This document shows positions 36,635 through 45,500 of a stretch of 52,944 nucleotides of DNA, one piece after another. Each line of letters starts with the position of its first letter. The first letter of the stretch is position 1. The notes under the pieces were generated by a model that searched no databases, had not been told where the DNA came from, and worked only from the letters and a program-made list of their open reading frames with translations. The stretch comes from an uncultured Prevotella sp. Lineage in GTDB: Bacteria > Bacteroidota > Bacteroidia > Bacteroidales > Bacteroidaceae. The translations under genes and the position numbers were made by a program. The DNA is taken from positions 1-52,944 of the forward strand of contig ONLG01000021.1 of the NCBI GenBank assembly GCA_900318625.1, read 5' to 3'.

Positions 36635-36667
36635 TGCTCCGAGTGGCAGCATCGGTCACTCGGAGCA
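36635..36667 (-). terminator. Attenuator hairpin between TPP riboswitch and thiS
   Basis: TGCTCCGAGTG (36635-36645) pairs perfectly with CACTCGGAGCA (36657-36667), 11 bp, followed on the minus strand by TTTTGCGTTT. This is the likely expression platform: TPP binding would favour termination. Confidence 0.75.
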
Positions 36668-36691
36668 CGCATATAAATATGGTGTGATTAT

Positions 36692-36780
36692 ACTTCCTTT
36701 TCCCTACGGCGGCATTACCCGCATCAGGTTATATGGGTATCATCTCAGCCGCCTCTCATGCTGAAAGGCAGCACCCCAAG
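36692..36780 (-). promoter_or_regulatory. TPP riboswitch (thi box)
   Basis: On the minus strand: GGGGTGC at the start, CTGAGATGATACCC, AACCTGATGCGGGTAATGCC and a closing GTAGGGA, the complete thi-box core. It precedes thiSEGCFH and the following genes and should shut the operon off when thiamin pyrophosphate is plentiful. Confidence 0.95.
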
Positions 36781-36794
36781 TGAATTTTCTGGTG

Positions 36795-36802
36795 CAAAGT
36801 TA
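36795..36802 (-). promoter_or_regulatory. -7 element of the thi operon
   Basis: TAACTTTG on the minus strand, 15 bases before the riboswitch. A second copy of the same element lies 86 bases upstream in the tandem duplication. No TTTG at exactly 19 bases. Confidence 0.6.
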
Positions 36803-36970
36803 CGAATAAACGAGCGCAAAGCGAGCAAAAAAGCTTGTTTTTTTGCGTGCTTTGCCGAGTGCCAGTAACTTCGATGATGTCAGAGTTACGAATAAACGAG
36901 CGCAAAGCGAGCAAAAAAGCTTGTATTTTTTGCGTGCTTTGCCGAGTGTCAGTAACATTGATGCAGTCAG
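36798..36970. repeat. Tandem 86-bp duplication carrying the thi promoter
   Basis: Two near-identical units begin at 36798 and 36884 (AGTTACGAATAAACGAGCGC at each start). The second has one extra base pair in its T-run and a few changes near its end. Each contains a TAACTTTG -7 element on the minus strand and an inner imperfect dyad GCAAAGCGAGCAAAAA/TTTTTTGCGTGCTTTGC. Confidence 0.85.
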
Positions 36971-37195
36971 AACTGCTTTTCTTATATTACGTAATATCTT
37001 TACAAAGTTTTAGTCTTATCGCTCAAAATAAGGCCATCGCTGCGCAGACGAAAGCCTCCGTGCACAAGAAAAGCCTGAATTTTGCACTTTTGCGAATAGC
37101 TTGTCAGCCAGACACTTAGCCACAAACTCGGATAGGGAGGAAAGTAAACGCAGTGCGATAAAGGGCATATTGTCCTCTGAAAACTGCCGTATTTG

Positions 37196-37284
37196 GAGCA
37201 AAACAAGTTGTTTTGGTCCTCAGTTAGCACCAAACTGGAATCCTGTTAGTACCAAACAGCGAGGCAAAACAACTTGTTTTGCTC
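37196..37284. repeat. 20-bp perfect inverted repeat, AAAACAAGTTG family
   Basis: Arms 37196-37215 (GAGCAAAACAAGTTGTTTTG) and 37265-37284 are exact inverses; the 49-base loop holds two ACCAAAC motifs. The family recurs at 45355-45445. The remaining gap from 36971 to 37636 shows no credible gene; open frames there have no recognisable protein. Confidence 0.85.
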
Positions 37285-37504
37285 TCTGAAACCTGCCTGA
37301 TTACATTGCAGAAGGGTTGCTTTAGCACCATCATTACTGCCTTTTCGTCTCGAAAGACAGTCCAAACCGTTTTCTGAAAGCTCTGTTTTGCGATTTCAGT
37401 TTGTAAATGATTAGTCATAAATTCGGTAAGGAATATCAACAAATTTCCTGCTTGCAGCGGTCTGCTCCGTCCCAGTCTGTATGATGAAGACGGCGTAAAA
37501 AGCA

Positions 37505-37538
37505 CAGGGGCGCAACGTCTTTCGGCGCTGCACCCCTG
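37505..37538 (-). terminator. Probable glyA terminator
   Basis: CAGGGG (37505-37510) pairs with CCCCTG (37533-37538), extended by three inner pairs; on the minus strand GCTTTTTACG follows. It lies about 100 bases after the glyA stop. A second small hairpin (AAGTGCA/TGCACTT) sits at 37618-37635. Confidence 0.6.
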
Positions 37539-37635
37539 ATATGAGTCGGATTATGTTGCCTGCGGTCAGGCTGTCTGCACGTTTCTGAGCTTCGGAGAGC
37601 GTACTCTTCTGTGGCTGAAAGTGCAGAGCTGCACT

Positions 37636-38916
37636 TTAGTAGGCAAAGAGAGGATAGTCCTTCATTGTGGCGTTGACCTTCTCGCGCACCTTGGCGATTA
37701 CCTTGTCGTCCTCCGGAGCATTGAGCACTTCCTCGATAAGCTCTGCCACGAGGAGCATCATGTCTTCCTTTGCACCGCGAGTTGTCATGGCAGCCGTGCC
37801 CAGGCGTATGCCGCTGGTCTGGAAAGCAGAGCGCGAGTCGAACGGAACCATGTTCTTGTTGGCTGTGATGTCGGCTGCAACGAGTGCCTGCTCAGCCACC
37901 TTTCCGGTGAGGTCGGGATACTTGGAGCGCAGGTCTACGAGCATCGAGTGGTTGTCGGTGCCGCCGCTGACGATGTTGAAGCCTCTCGAAATGAGCGCGT
38001 CGGCAAGTGTTGCGGCGTTGGTCTTCACCTGAGCGGCATATTCCTTCCACGACGGTTCGAGGTTCTCGCCGAAGCCTACGGCCTTGGCAGCTATGACATG
38101 CTCCAGCGGGCCGCCCTGGATGCCGGGGAACACAGCCGAGTTGAGCAGCTGGCTCATCATCTTCAGCTCGCCCTTCTTGGTCGTAAGTCCCCAGGGATTA
38201 GCGAAATCTTTGCCCATGAGGATGATGCCGCCGCGCGGACCACGCAGTGTCTTGTGTGTGGTGGAGGTCACGATGTGGGCATATTTCACGGGGTTGTCGA
38301 GCAGTCCGGCTGCTATGAGGCCGGCAGGGTGGGCCATGTCAATCATAAGCAGCGCGCCAACCTGGTCGGCAATCTGGCGCATACGCTTGTAGTCCCATTC
38401 GCGGCTGTATGCCGAGCCGCCGCCGACGATAAGTTTCGGCTTGTGCTCGAGTGCCAGGCGCTCCATCTCGTCGTAGTCCACGCGGCCAGTCTCCTTGTTG
38501 AGGTTGTAGCCAACGGGCTTGTAGAGGATACCCGAGGTGTTGACCAGTGAGCCGTGAGAGAGGTGGCCGCCGTGGTCGAGGTTCAGTCCCATGAAGGTGT
38601 CGCCTGGTTTGAGCACTGCGAGGAACACGGCAGCGTTGGCCTGTGCTCCTGAGTGGGGCTGCACGTTAGCAAACTCGGCTCCGAAGAGCTTCTTTACGCG
38701 TTCGCGTGCCAGGTCTTCAACCTGGTCAACCACCTGGCAGCCGCCATAGTAGCGCTTTCCGGGCAGACCCTCGGCGTACTTGTTGGTGAGATAGCTGCCC
38801 ATAGCGGCCATCACCTCGTCGCTTACGAAGTTTTCAGATGCGATGAGCTCCATGCCTTTTAGCTGGCGCTGGTGTTCCTGCTCAATAAGTTCAAAGATTT
38901 GACTGTCTTTTCTCAT
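37636..38916 (-). CDS. glyA: Serine hydroxymethyltransferase
   Basis: 426 residues. The PLP enzyme interconverts serine and glycine with tetrahydrofolate, meeting the glycine cleavage genes of this window at 5,10-methylene-THF. The PLP lysine is in [35 protein letters not shown] and [14 protein letters not shown] are conserved. Full length, alone between a terminator and pyrI, 54 bases from pyrI. Confidence 0.97.
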   Translation of the reverse strand: MRKDSQIFELIEQEHQRQLKGMELIASENFVSDEVMAAMGSYLTNKYAEGLPGKRYYGGCQVVDQVEDLARERVKKLFGAEFANVQPHSGAQANAAVFLAVLKPGDTFMGLNLDHGGHLSHGSLVNTSGILYKPVGYNLNKETGRVDYDEMERLALEHKPKLIVGGGSAYSREWDYKRMRQIADQVGALLMIDMAHPAGLIAAGLLDNPVKYAHIVTSTTHKTLRGPRGGIILMGKDFANPWGLTTKKGELKMMSQLLNSAVFPGIQGGPLEHVIAAKAVGFGENLEPSWKEYAAQVKTNAATLADALISRGFNIVSGGTDNHSMLVDLRSKYPDLTGKVAEQALVAADITANKNMVPFDSRSAFQTSGIRLGTAAMTTRGAKEDMMLLVAELIEEVLNAPEDDKVIAKVREKVNATMKDYPLFAY

Positions 38917-38970
38917 AGTGGTATTATCCTTTTAACATTTTGATATTTCAAACTCTCTATACTGTGACTG

Positions 38971-39426
38971 CTAACAAAGCTCCACCTTGTTGATGTCCTG
39001 CTCCTTGTCGCAGTAGTGGCATTTCAGCGTGCCGTTCTGCTTGTCTACTACGTGGAACACCGTCTTCATGGGTTCGTTGTTTGTTATGCACTTGGGGTTG
39101 TTGCACTTCACGATGCCTCGCAGCTCGTCGGGAGTCACCACGGTCTTCTTCTCGACCACCTCGTAGTCGTTGATGATGTTGAGCACAACGTTGGGTGCTA
39201 CGACAGACAGACGGGAAATCTCATCGTCGGTGAAAAACTTCGAGCTGACCTTGATGATGCCCTTGTTCTTTATTCTGGCCGAGGGATAGTTGTAACCGAT
39301 AGTCACCGGTGTCTGCAAATATTGCAGACCAAGCAGGCTGACCACCTGAAACGTCTTGTCGGCAGGAATATGGTCGATAACCGTTCCGTCCTTGATGGCG
39401 GCAACGAGCATTTCTTTCTTTGCCAT
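38971..39426 (-). CDS. pyrI: Aspartate carbamoyltransferase regulatory chain
   Basis: 151 residues. It binds nucleotide effectors and, through zinc, holds the catalytic trimers. The zinc cysteines are CNNPKC and CHYC. The N-terminus [19 protein letters not shown] is the allosteric domain. It follows pyrB by 14 bases. Confidence 0.96.
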   Translation of the reverse strand: MAKKEMLVAAIKDGTVIDHIPADKTFQVVSLLGLQYLQTPVTIGYNYPSARIKNKGIIKVSSKFFTDDEISRLSVVAPNVVLNIINDYEVVEKKTVVTPDELRGIVKCNNPKCITNNEPMKTVFHVVDKQNGTLKCHYCDKEQDINKVELC

Positions 39427-39440
39427 AAGCTTTGTTACAA

Positions 39441-40385
39441 TTATATAATAGTTGTGTCGTTTCTCACCTCTTCGAGCGAAATGCCCAGACAGTAGGCAAA
39501 GATAGCCTGACGGGCATAGAGTCCGTTCTTGGCTTGCTGGATGTAGTATGCGTGCGGATTCTCGTCAACGTCGTAGTCAATCTCGTTTACGCGCGGCAGC
39601 GGATGCAGTATGCGCATATTCTCGCGGGCGTTGGCGAGCATGTTGTTGTGCAGGATGTAGACATTCTTGACGCGTTCGTACTCCATGAGATCGGAGAAAC
39701 GCTCCTTCTGAACGCGTGTCATGTAGATTATGTCGGCATCGGCTATGATCTTGTCGTTGAACGCCGTGTGCTCCTGAAAGCTTATTCCGTGCTCGCGGCA
39801 GTAGATTTTGTATTCTGCCGGCATAGCAAGCTCCTTGGGCGCAATGAAGTGGAAGGTGGGGTTAAAGTGGCGCATGGCCATTATAAGTGAGTGAACCGTG
39901 CGACCGTATTTGAGGTCGCCCACGAGATAAATGTTCAGATTTTCGAGCGTTCCCTGAGTCTTGTAGATGGAATAAAGGTCGAGCATACACTGCGAAGGAT
40001 GCTGATGGGCACCGTCGCCGGCATTGATTATGGGCACCGGAGCTACTTCGCTGGCATACTGTGCAGCCCCTTCGATGTAGTGGCGCATGGCTATCACGTC
40101 GGCATAGTTGGACACCATCAGGATTGTATCTTTCAAAGTCTCGCCTTTGCTGACGCTCGACACCTTGGCATCGGTAAATCCTATCACTCGCGCACCAAGC
40201 CGGTTAGCGGCTGTCTCGAAGCTGAGGCGGGTGCGGGTAGAGGGTTCGTAAAACAAGGTTGCTACGACTTTGCCCTTGAGAAGTTCACGGTTGGGATGGC
40301 GCTCAAACTCTTTCGCCATGTCAATAAGATAGAGAATCTTCTCACGCGACAAGCCTTCTATGCTTACAAAATCATGTTTGTTCAT
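39441..40385 (-). CDS. pyrB: Aspartate carbamoyltransferase catalytic chain
   Basis: 314 residues. It commits aspartate and carbamoyl phosphate to pyrimidine synthesis. The carbamoyl-phosphate loop [35 protein letters not shown] and [14 protein letters not shown] are intact. Divergent from the penicillin-binding protein gene; TAACTTCG near 40416-40423 could be a weak -7 element. Confidence 0.97.
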   Translation of the reverse strand: MNKHDFVSIEGLSREKILYLIDMAKEFERHPNRELLKGKVVATLFYEPSTRTRLSFETAANRLGARVIGFTDAKVSSVSKGETLKDTILMVSNYADVIAMRHYIEGAAQYASEVAPVPIINAGDGAHQHPSQCMLDLYSIYKTQGTLENLNIYLVGDLKYGRTVHSLIMAMRHFNPTFHFIAPKELAMPAEYKIYCREHGISFQEHTAFNDKIIADADIIYMTRVQKERFSDLMEYERVKNVYILHNNMLANARENMRILHPLPRVNEIDYDVDENPHAYYIQQAKNGLYARQAIFAYCLGISLEEVRNDTTII

Positions 40386-40473
40386 ACTGAGATGCTGTAT
40401 GTGAAATTCCGACTGCGAAGTTACGGATATTTTTTTATATATTTGCCAGAAAGTATGAAAAAGCTTTATTTAT

Positions 40474-40504
40474 TTTGCAGGGTAAGTAATTTAAACTACC
40501 TTTG
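40474..40504 (+). promoter_or_regulatory. Consensus promoter of the penicillin-binding protein gene
   Basis: TTTG (40474-40477), exactly 19 bases, TACCTTTG (40497-40504). The start codon is 42 bases downstream. Confidence 0.85.
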
Positions 40505-40545
40505 CTGTGAATTCTAAATCTGCAAAATAAGAACTGCATATACGT

Positions 40546-42849
40546 ATGAGACGAACATTCGTGCATTTTCTATGGGGTAGCCTTGTCACTGTTGTCGCCA
40601 CGGTTGCCATTTTCTTTGTTTGTGTATGGAACGGATGGGTTGGCTATATGCCAGATATGGAAGATTTGCAAAATCCTATAGACAAGTTCGCATCACAGGT
40701 GTACTCTGCCGACGGAAAGATGATTGGCACATGGAACCTGAACAAGTCCAACCGAGTGGCTGTGGACTACAACAACCTGTCGCCGCACCTCGTCCACGCG
40801 CTTGTGGCTACGGAGGATGAGCGTTTCTACGAACACTCGGGAATAGACTTCATTGCCCTCGGACGTGCGGTGGTGAAGCGCGGAATGATGCGCAACGAAA
40901 GTGCAGGAGGTGGCTCGACCATCACCCAGCAGCTGGCAAAACAGCTCTACTCGGAGAAAGCCCACAGCAAGATGGAACGTCTGTTGCAGAAGCCGATAGA
41001 GTGGGTTATAGCCATCAAGCTGGAACGCTACTTCACTAAGGAGGAGATAATATCTATGTATCTCAACTACTTTGACTTCCTCTACAACGCTGTGGGCATA
41101 AAGCGCGCGGCAAATACCTACTTCGGCAAGGAACCGCGCAACCTCAACCTCTCTGAGGCTGCCATGCTCATAGGACTCTGCAAGAACCCGTCGCTGTTTA
41201 ATCCGCTGAAGAACGAGGAGCGATGCCTGTCTCGCCGCAACGTGGTTTTGCAGCAGATGCTCAAGTGCGGCTACATCACGCGCTCGCAATATGACGAGAC
41301 CAGCCAGATGCCGCTGGGACTCAACTACCAGACTCCCAAGGCAGTGAAAGGCTCTGCCGACTATTTCAAGGAGTTCCTGCGCCAGTACATGATGGCAAAA
41401 GAGCCCAAGCGCGACAACTATCCCTCGTGGAACGAGAGGCAGTTCACCATCGACTCCGTTGCCTGGAGCGAGGATCCGCTCTACGGTTGGTGCAACAAGA
41501 ACGTGAAGAGCAACGGCGAACATTATAATATATATACCGATGGACTGCGCATCTTCACCACCGTTGACACGCGTATGCAGCAGTATGCTGAGCAGGCAGT
41601 GAAGAAACACATGGCCGGATACCTGCAACCGATGTTCAATGCGGCCAACAAATACAAGAAGAACGCTCCCTTCTCGTCGAACATCTCGCGCCAGACTATC
41701 AAGTCGATAATCAACCGCGCCATACGTTCGAGCCATCGCTACCACGTGCTGAAGGCCAACGGTGCCACGCCCGACGAGATACGCCGCTCGTTCAAGACCC
41801 CGGTGGAGATGTCGCTCTTCAGCTACAACGGCGAGGAACGCCGCACCATGACTCCCATCGACTCTATCCTATACTACAAGTCGTTCCTGCGCTCAGCCTT
41901 TATGAGCATGGAAACGAAGACCGGCTCGGTGAGGGCATACGTGGGCGGACTCGACTTCGACCACTTCAAGTACGACATGGTGATGCTCGGACGCCGTCAG
42001 GTGGGTTCGACCATCAAGCCATATCTCTATGCTTTGGCCATGCAGAACGGAATGACACCATGCACCACTGCTCCCAACGTGCAGCGTTCTTACGGCGGAT
42101 GGACTCCGCGCAACGGCAGCCGAGCACGCTACGGTCAGATGGTTCCGCTGAAATGGGGTCTGCTGACGTCGAACAACTGGATCTCGGCATACCTTATCAA
42201 CCAGCTCGGACCGTCGCAGTTCGTAGACATTCTGCACAGTTTCGGCCTGCATAACCCTGACATCGACAAGAACACCTCGCCCGTCCTGTGTCTTGGTCCG
42301 TGCGAGGTGTCGGTGGGAGAGATGGTCAGCGCTTACACAACATTTGCCAATGGAGGAGTCAGGTGCGCCCCACGCTTCGTCACAAAGATAGAAGACAGCC
42401 ACGGCAACATCATCGCACAGTTCCCTGCCCGCATGATGGAAGTCATCAGTGCCGAGAACTCCTACCGCATGATTGATATGCTACGGGCTGTTGTGGAGAA
42501 TGGTACTGGCCGACGACTCAAGAGCAGCTACGGAATGAAAGGCCAGATTTGTGGTAAGACTGGTACCACGAACAACAACTCCGACGGTTGGTTCATGGGC
42601 TTCACTCCGCAGCTGGTCAACGGCTGTTGGGTTGGAGGCGAGGACCGCGATATACACTTCGATGCCACAAGCATGGGCCAGGGTGCCACGATGGCTCTGC
42701 CAATATGGGCCTACTACATGAAGCTCGTCTATGCCGACAAGTCGCTCGGCTACAGCCCGGAGGCTAAATTCGACATACCAAAGGACTTCAATCCCTGCGC
42801 CGCAAAGGATTCGCTCGACTTCAGCGGCATCGAGGATGTCTACGAGTAG
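40546..42849 (+). CDS. Class A penicillin-binding protein (PBP1-type transglycosylase/transpeptidase)
   Basis: 767 residues: cytoplasmic start, one membrane helix (SLVTVVATVAIFFVCVWNGW), glycosyltransferase domain with ATEDERFYEHSGID and GGSTITQQLAKQLY, and transpeptidase domain with the active-site serine in VGSTIKPYLY (S-x-x-K), SNN and the KTGTTNNNSDGW box. It polymerises and crosslinks peptidoglycan at the outer face of the inner membrane. All motifs intact. Confidence 0.96.
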   Translation: MRRTFVHFLWGSLVTVVATVAIFFVCVWNGWVGYMPDMEDLQNPIDKFASQVYSADGKMIGTWNLNKSNRVAVDYNNLSPHLVHALVATEDERFYEHSGIDFIALGRAVVKRGMMRNESAGGGSTITQQLAKQLYSEKAHSKMERLLQKPIEWVIAIKLERYFTKEEIISMYLNYFDFLYNAVGIKRAANTYFGKEPRNLNLSEAAMLIGLCKNPSLFNPLKNEERCLSRRNVVLQQMLKCGYITRSQYDETSQMPLGLNYQTPKAVKGSADYFKEFLRQYMMAKEPKRDNYPSWNERQFTIDSVAWSEDPLYGWCNKNVKSNGEHYNIYTDGLRIFTTVDTRMQQYAEQAVKKHMAGYLQPMFNAANKYKKNAPFSSNISRQTIKSIINRAIRSSHRYHVLKANGATPDEIRRSFKTPVEMSLFSYNGEERRTMTPIDSILYYKSFLRSAFMSMETKTGSVRAYVGGLDFDHFKYDMVMLGRRQVGSTIKPYLYALAMQNGMTPCTTAPNVQRSYGGWTPRNGSRARYGQMVPLKWGLLTSNNWISAYLINQLGPSQFVDILHSFGLHNPDIDKNTSPVLCLGPCEVSVGEMVSAYTTFANGGVRCAPRFVTKIEDSHGNIIAQFPARMMEVISAENSYRMIDMLRAVVENGTGRRLKSSYGMKGQICGKTGTTNNNSDGWFMGFTPQLVNGCWVGGEDRDIHFDATSMGQGATMALPIWAYYMKLVYADKSLGYSPEAKFDIPKDFNPCAAKDSLDFSGIEDVYE

Positions 42850-42991
42850 CTTACAATTGATATATTCTCACTTTTAGTTAACATAAATAATTATGCCTAT
42901 GATTTAAAGAAAACTCAAAAGACATATAGAAATTGAAGCGTCCGCTTAATTCTTGTTTCTCAAAATTCGCCAAATTTAAAGAAACACACAA

Positions 42992-43037
42992 GAGTAAAAG
43001 CAAGGATGCTCACGCTGTATAGCGTGGGCTTTTACTC
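42992..43037 (+). terminator. Long hairpin terminator after the PBP gene
   Basis: GAGTAAAAGC (42992-43001) pairs with GCTTTTACTC (43028-43037), with an inner CACGCT/AGCGTG stem. It sits in the 317-base gap before the second BspA-like gene; the rest of that gap shows no promoter I can defend. Confidence 0.65.
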
Positions 43038-43165
43038 GTTGAAGTGTGTTGGGTGTTTGGCGATACCTTGAGAAACGTAGACGAAGTTTTAGTCCGCGTT
43101 TTCTTTTTCTGTCTATTCAAGCCAAGGACTATCAACTTATTATTCATTTTAAAAACATTATTAGC

Positions 43166-45265
43166 ATGAAAAAGTATTTATTGGCAGCACTGCTATTTGT
43201 GTCAGCAGTAAATTTCTATGCTGCAGATTTTAATCAAGATGGTTTGTATTACAACATAAAGTCGTTAACAGACCTGACAGTAGAACTTGTTGCTCCCGAC
43301 TACGGACACTACAATGGTAATATAACGGTTCCAAGGACGGTAGAATACCTGTCGCGTACCTTCAAAGTGACTGGCATTAACTCAGAAGCTTTTAGTGGTT
43401 GCGACATCGCAACTTTGTCTATTCAAGATAATATTATAAGCGTTGGCAACCTAAATTTTGGCAATGTAAAGGAATTCCGAATTGAAGACGGTGACGAGCC
43501 TTTGAAAATAGAAAAAGATAAAGAATATTGGTATTGGAACAACTATGAAGATATGTCTGTATATATTGGGCGAGATATATCGCCTGATATGAATCGTTTA
43601 GAAGGTTTCAAAGGTATGTCTGGTGCAACGGCTGTAGAGTTCGGCTCAAAAGTAACAGAAATACCCCGAGATTTGTTTTGGGAGTGTAATACGCTCGCCA
43701 CTGTAATCATTCCAGATAATGTAAAAACCATTGGAAGCTATGCTTTTGAAGGAACGTCAATTAGTTCTATTCAGGCTTTAGGAGTGACCACAATAGGAAG
43801 CGGAGCGTTCGAAGACTGTGATAAACTAAAGCAAGCTAAGTTTTCAGAAGCTTTAGAAGAAATTAATGGCTATGCTTTTTACAGCAGCGCAATAGAGGAG
43901 TTCATACTTCCTGCTAATTCTCATGCACTGAAGCTAATTGACTATCATGCTTTTGATGGTTGCACTTCTCTGAAGTCGTTTGTTATTCCCGAAGGTGTTT
44001 GCTATCTTGGTTATTTTGCTTTCAGCGGTTGCACCAGCCTTGAGACTGTTAAGATTCCGAATAGTGTTTATGATTTTGGCAACTTCTCTGGTGAATATGA
44101 TAATCGAATAGGCAATGTTTTCAAAGGTTGTAGTGCTTTAAAGACAATTATCGTAGGGCACGAAGCCCCTGTTAAGATATGGGAAAACACGTTTGACGCG
44201 GCTACTTACATATCAGCCACTCTGAAAGTGCCTGCAGGAACAAAGGACAAATATCTGAGTGCAGACAATTGGAAGAATTTTTTCAATATAGAGGAAGATG
44301 CAACGATAGCTGATAATATATGTACAGTAGGTATCAGTGTCGACAAATACTCCTATGGCGGAGAAGTTTCTGTTGAGGCGATAGGCGGCTTAGGTGAATG
44401 GTATGATCATCAGGCTGGCCAAAATCTGATAGTAGCTCCCAAAGGGGCTAAGATTAAACTAAAGATAGGACCTTATGATAGTTATAAACTGACTTCGTTG
44501 CTTGTCAATGGTGAAGAGGTCATATCTGCTGTTGTCCGCAACGAGTATGTTATGGAAGTGACTGGAACAATGGAATTAAAGATAATACCAACCTATGAAT
44601 ACTACTATTACCAAACAATACGTACCGAGGAGGCTTCATTCAAAGAGCAGGCTGACGGTTCTGTTGGTATTACTGAGGTTGAGGATGGCGTAAAGGAGTA
44701 TGCAATACCAGAGACCGTTGCCGATTATAGCGGGACAACATATACCGTGGCTTCTATTGAGAACAGTGCCTTTGAGGATAATTCCGAACTAACATCTGTT
44801 TCAATCCCTGCTACAATAACTTATATTGACGATCACGCTTTCGCAGGATGCACTAATCTTGAGGCTATCTATGTTTATAGCGAGGAACCAATAGAATTGC
44901 CTGTCGCATCCCATGCTGTTGAAGCCTCCAGAAAGGCACCCCGATCTGAAGCTGCCGACTCAGAAGTTGACGATATATTTGTATTTGAGGGAGTTAATAA
45001 GGAGTCATGCAAGCTATACGTCCCCAAAGGATGTGTAGAAAAGTACAGAAATGCTGCTGGATGGAATGAATTTAAGCAGATCTTAGAAATAAACACGACG
45101 GGCATAGAGTCTGTCATCAGTCCGGCAAACAGCAATTCGCTAACCGATAAAGCCTGGTATACCCTCGATGGTAGGCAGTTGCATAAAGGCCAGTACACTG
45201 CTGGTAATGGCAAGCTCTCTAAGGGAATCTATATTAGTAGGGGTAAGAAAGTAGTAGTTAAATAA
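43166..45265 (+). CDS. BspA-like leucine-rich-repeat secreted protein, second copy
   Basis: 699 residues from the ATG at 43166 (MKKYLLAALLFVSAVNFYAA, signal peptide); the open frame upstream has no family match. Degenerate LRR_5 repeats (VTTIGSGAFEDCDKL, VTGINSEAFSGCDI, ITYIDDHAFAGCTNL) surround a middle segment of about 100 residues without repeats (near 395-500). The end (YTLDGRQLHK...LSKGIYISRGKKVVVK) is the short beta tail shared with the first BspA-like protein. AT-rich relative to neighbours. Likely surface or secreted and adhesive; substrate unknown. Confidence 0.88.
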   Translation: MKKYLLAALLFVSAVNFYAADFNQDGLYYNIKSLTDLTVELVAPDYGHYNGNITVPRTVEYLSRTFKVTGINSEAFSGCDIATLSIQDNIISVGNLNFGNVKEFRIEDGDEPLKIEKDKEYWYWNNYEDMSVYIGRDISPDMNRLEGFKGMSGATAVEFGSKVTEIPRDLFWECNTLATVIIPDNVKTIGSYAFEGTSISSIQALGVTTIGSGAFEDCDKLKQAKFSEALEEINGYAFYSSAIEEFILPANSHALKLIDYHAFDGCTSLKSFVIPEGVCYLGYFAFSGCTSLETVKIPNSVYDFGNFSGEYDNRIGNVFKGCSALKTIIVGHEAPVKIWENTFDAATYISATLKVPAGTKDKYLSADNWKNFFNIEEDATIADNICTVGISVDKYSYGGEVSVEAIGGLGEWYDHQAGQNLIVAPKGAKIKLKIGPYDSYKLTSLLVNGEEVISAVVRNEYVMEVTGTMELKIIPTYEYYYYQTIRTEEASFKEQADGSVGITEVEDGVKEYAIPETVADYSGTTYTVASIENSAFEDNSELTSVSIPATITYIDDHAFAGCTNLEAIYVYSEEPIELPVASHAVEASRKAPRSEAADSEVDDIFVFEGVNKESCKLYVPKGCVEKYRNAAGWNEFKQILEINTTGIESVISPANSNSLTDKAWYTLDGRQLHKGQYTAGNGKLSKGIYISRGKKVVVK

Positions 45266-45354
45266 TGGCACGTCCTCGTGCTGCTTTTTCTCCTACGGAG
45301 CAGCCCAGTTAGATGTGTTCTCATAGCGGCTGTTTCCGTTAAGGCCCTAATATC

Positions 45355-45445
45355 AAACCAAAACAAGTTGAATTGGTCTCCAATAAGGCCTCTTTTGCAA
45401 TGCAATAAAGCCCAAAACGCAGACCAATTCAACTTGTTTTGGTTT
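45355..45445. repeat. 25-bp perfect inverted repeat, AAAACAAGTTG family
   Basis: Arms 45355-45379 (AAACCAAAACAAGTTGAATT...) and 45421-45445 are exact inverses with a 41-base loop. A smaller hairpin, GCTATGC(t)GCTG/CAGC(g)GCATAGC at 45451-45479, follows. The location between convergent genes suggests a terminator or mRNA-end role, but the arms exceed a normal terminator. Confidence 0.85.
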
Positions 45446-45500
45446 TTGCTTGCTATGCTGCTGTCGGCAGCGGCATAGCAAATGTATCAGAATAGTATGT

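Noticed and set aside
36835-37119. 94-residue plus-strand ORF
   Set aside because: It is a product of the 86-bp tandem duplication (the same peptide appears twice) and has no other support.
37224-37505. 93-residue minus-strand ORF after the thi operon
   Set aside because: It crosses an arm of the perfect inverted repeat and resembles no protein; no promoter or ribosome site.
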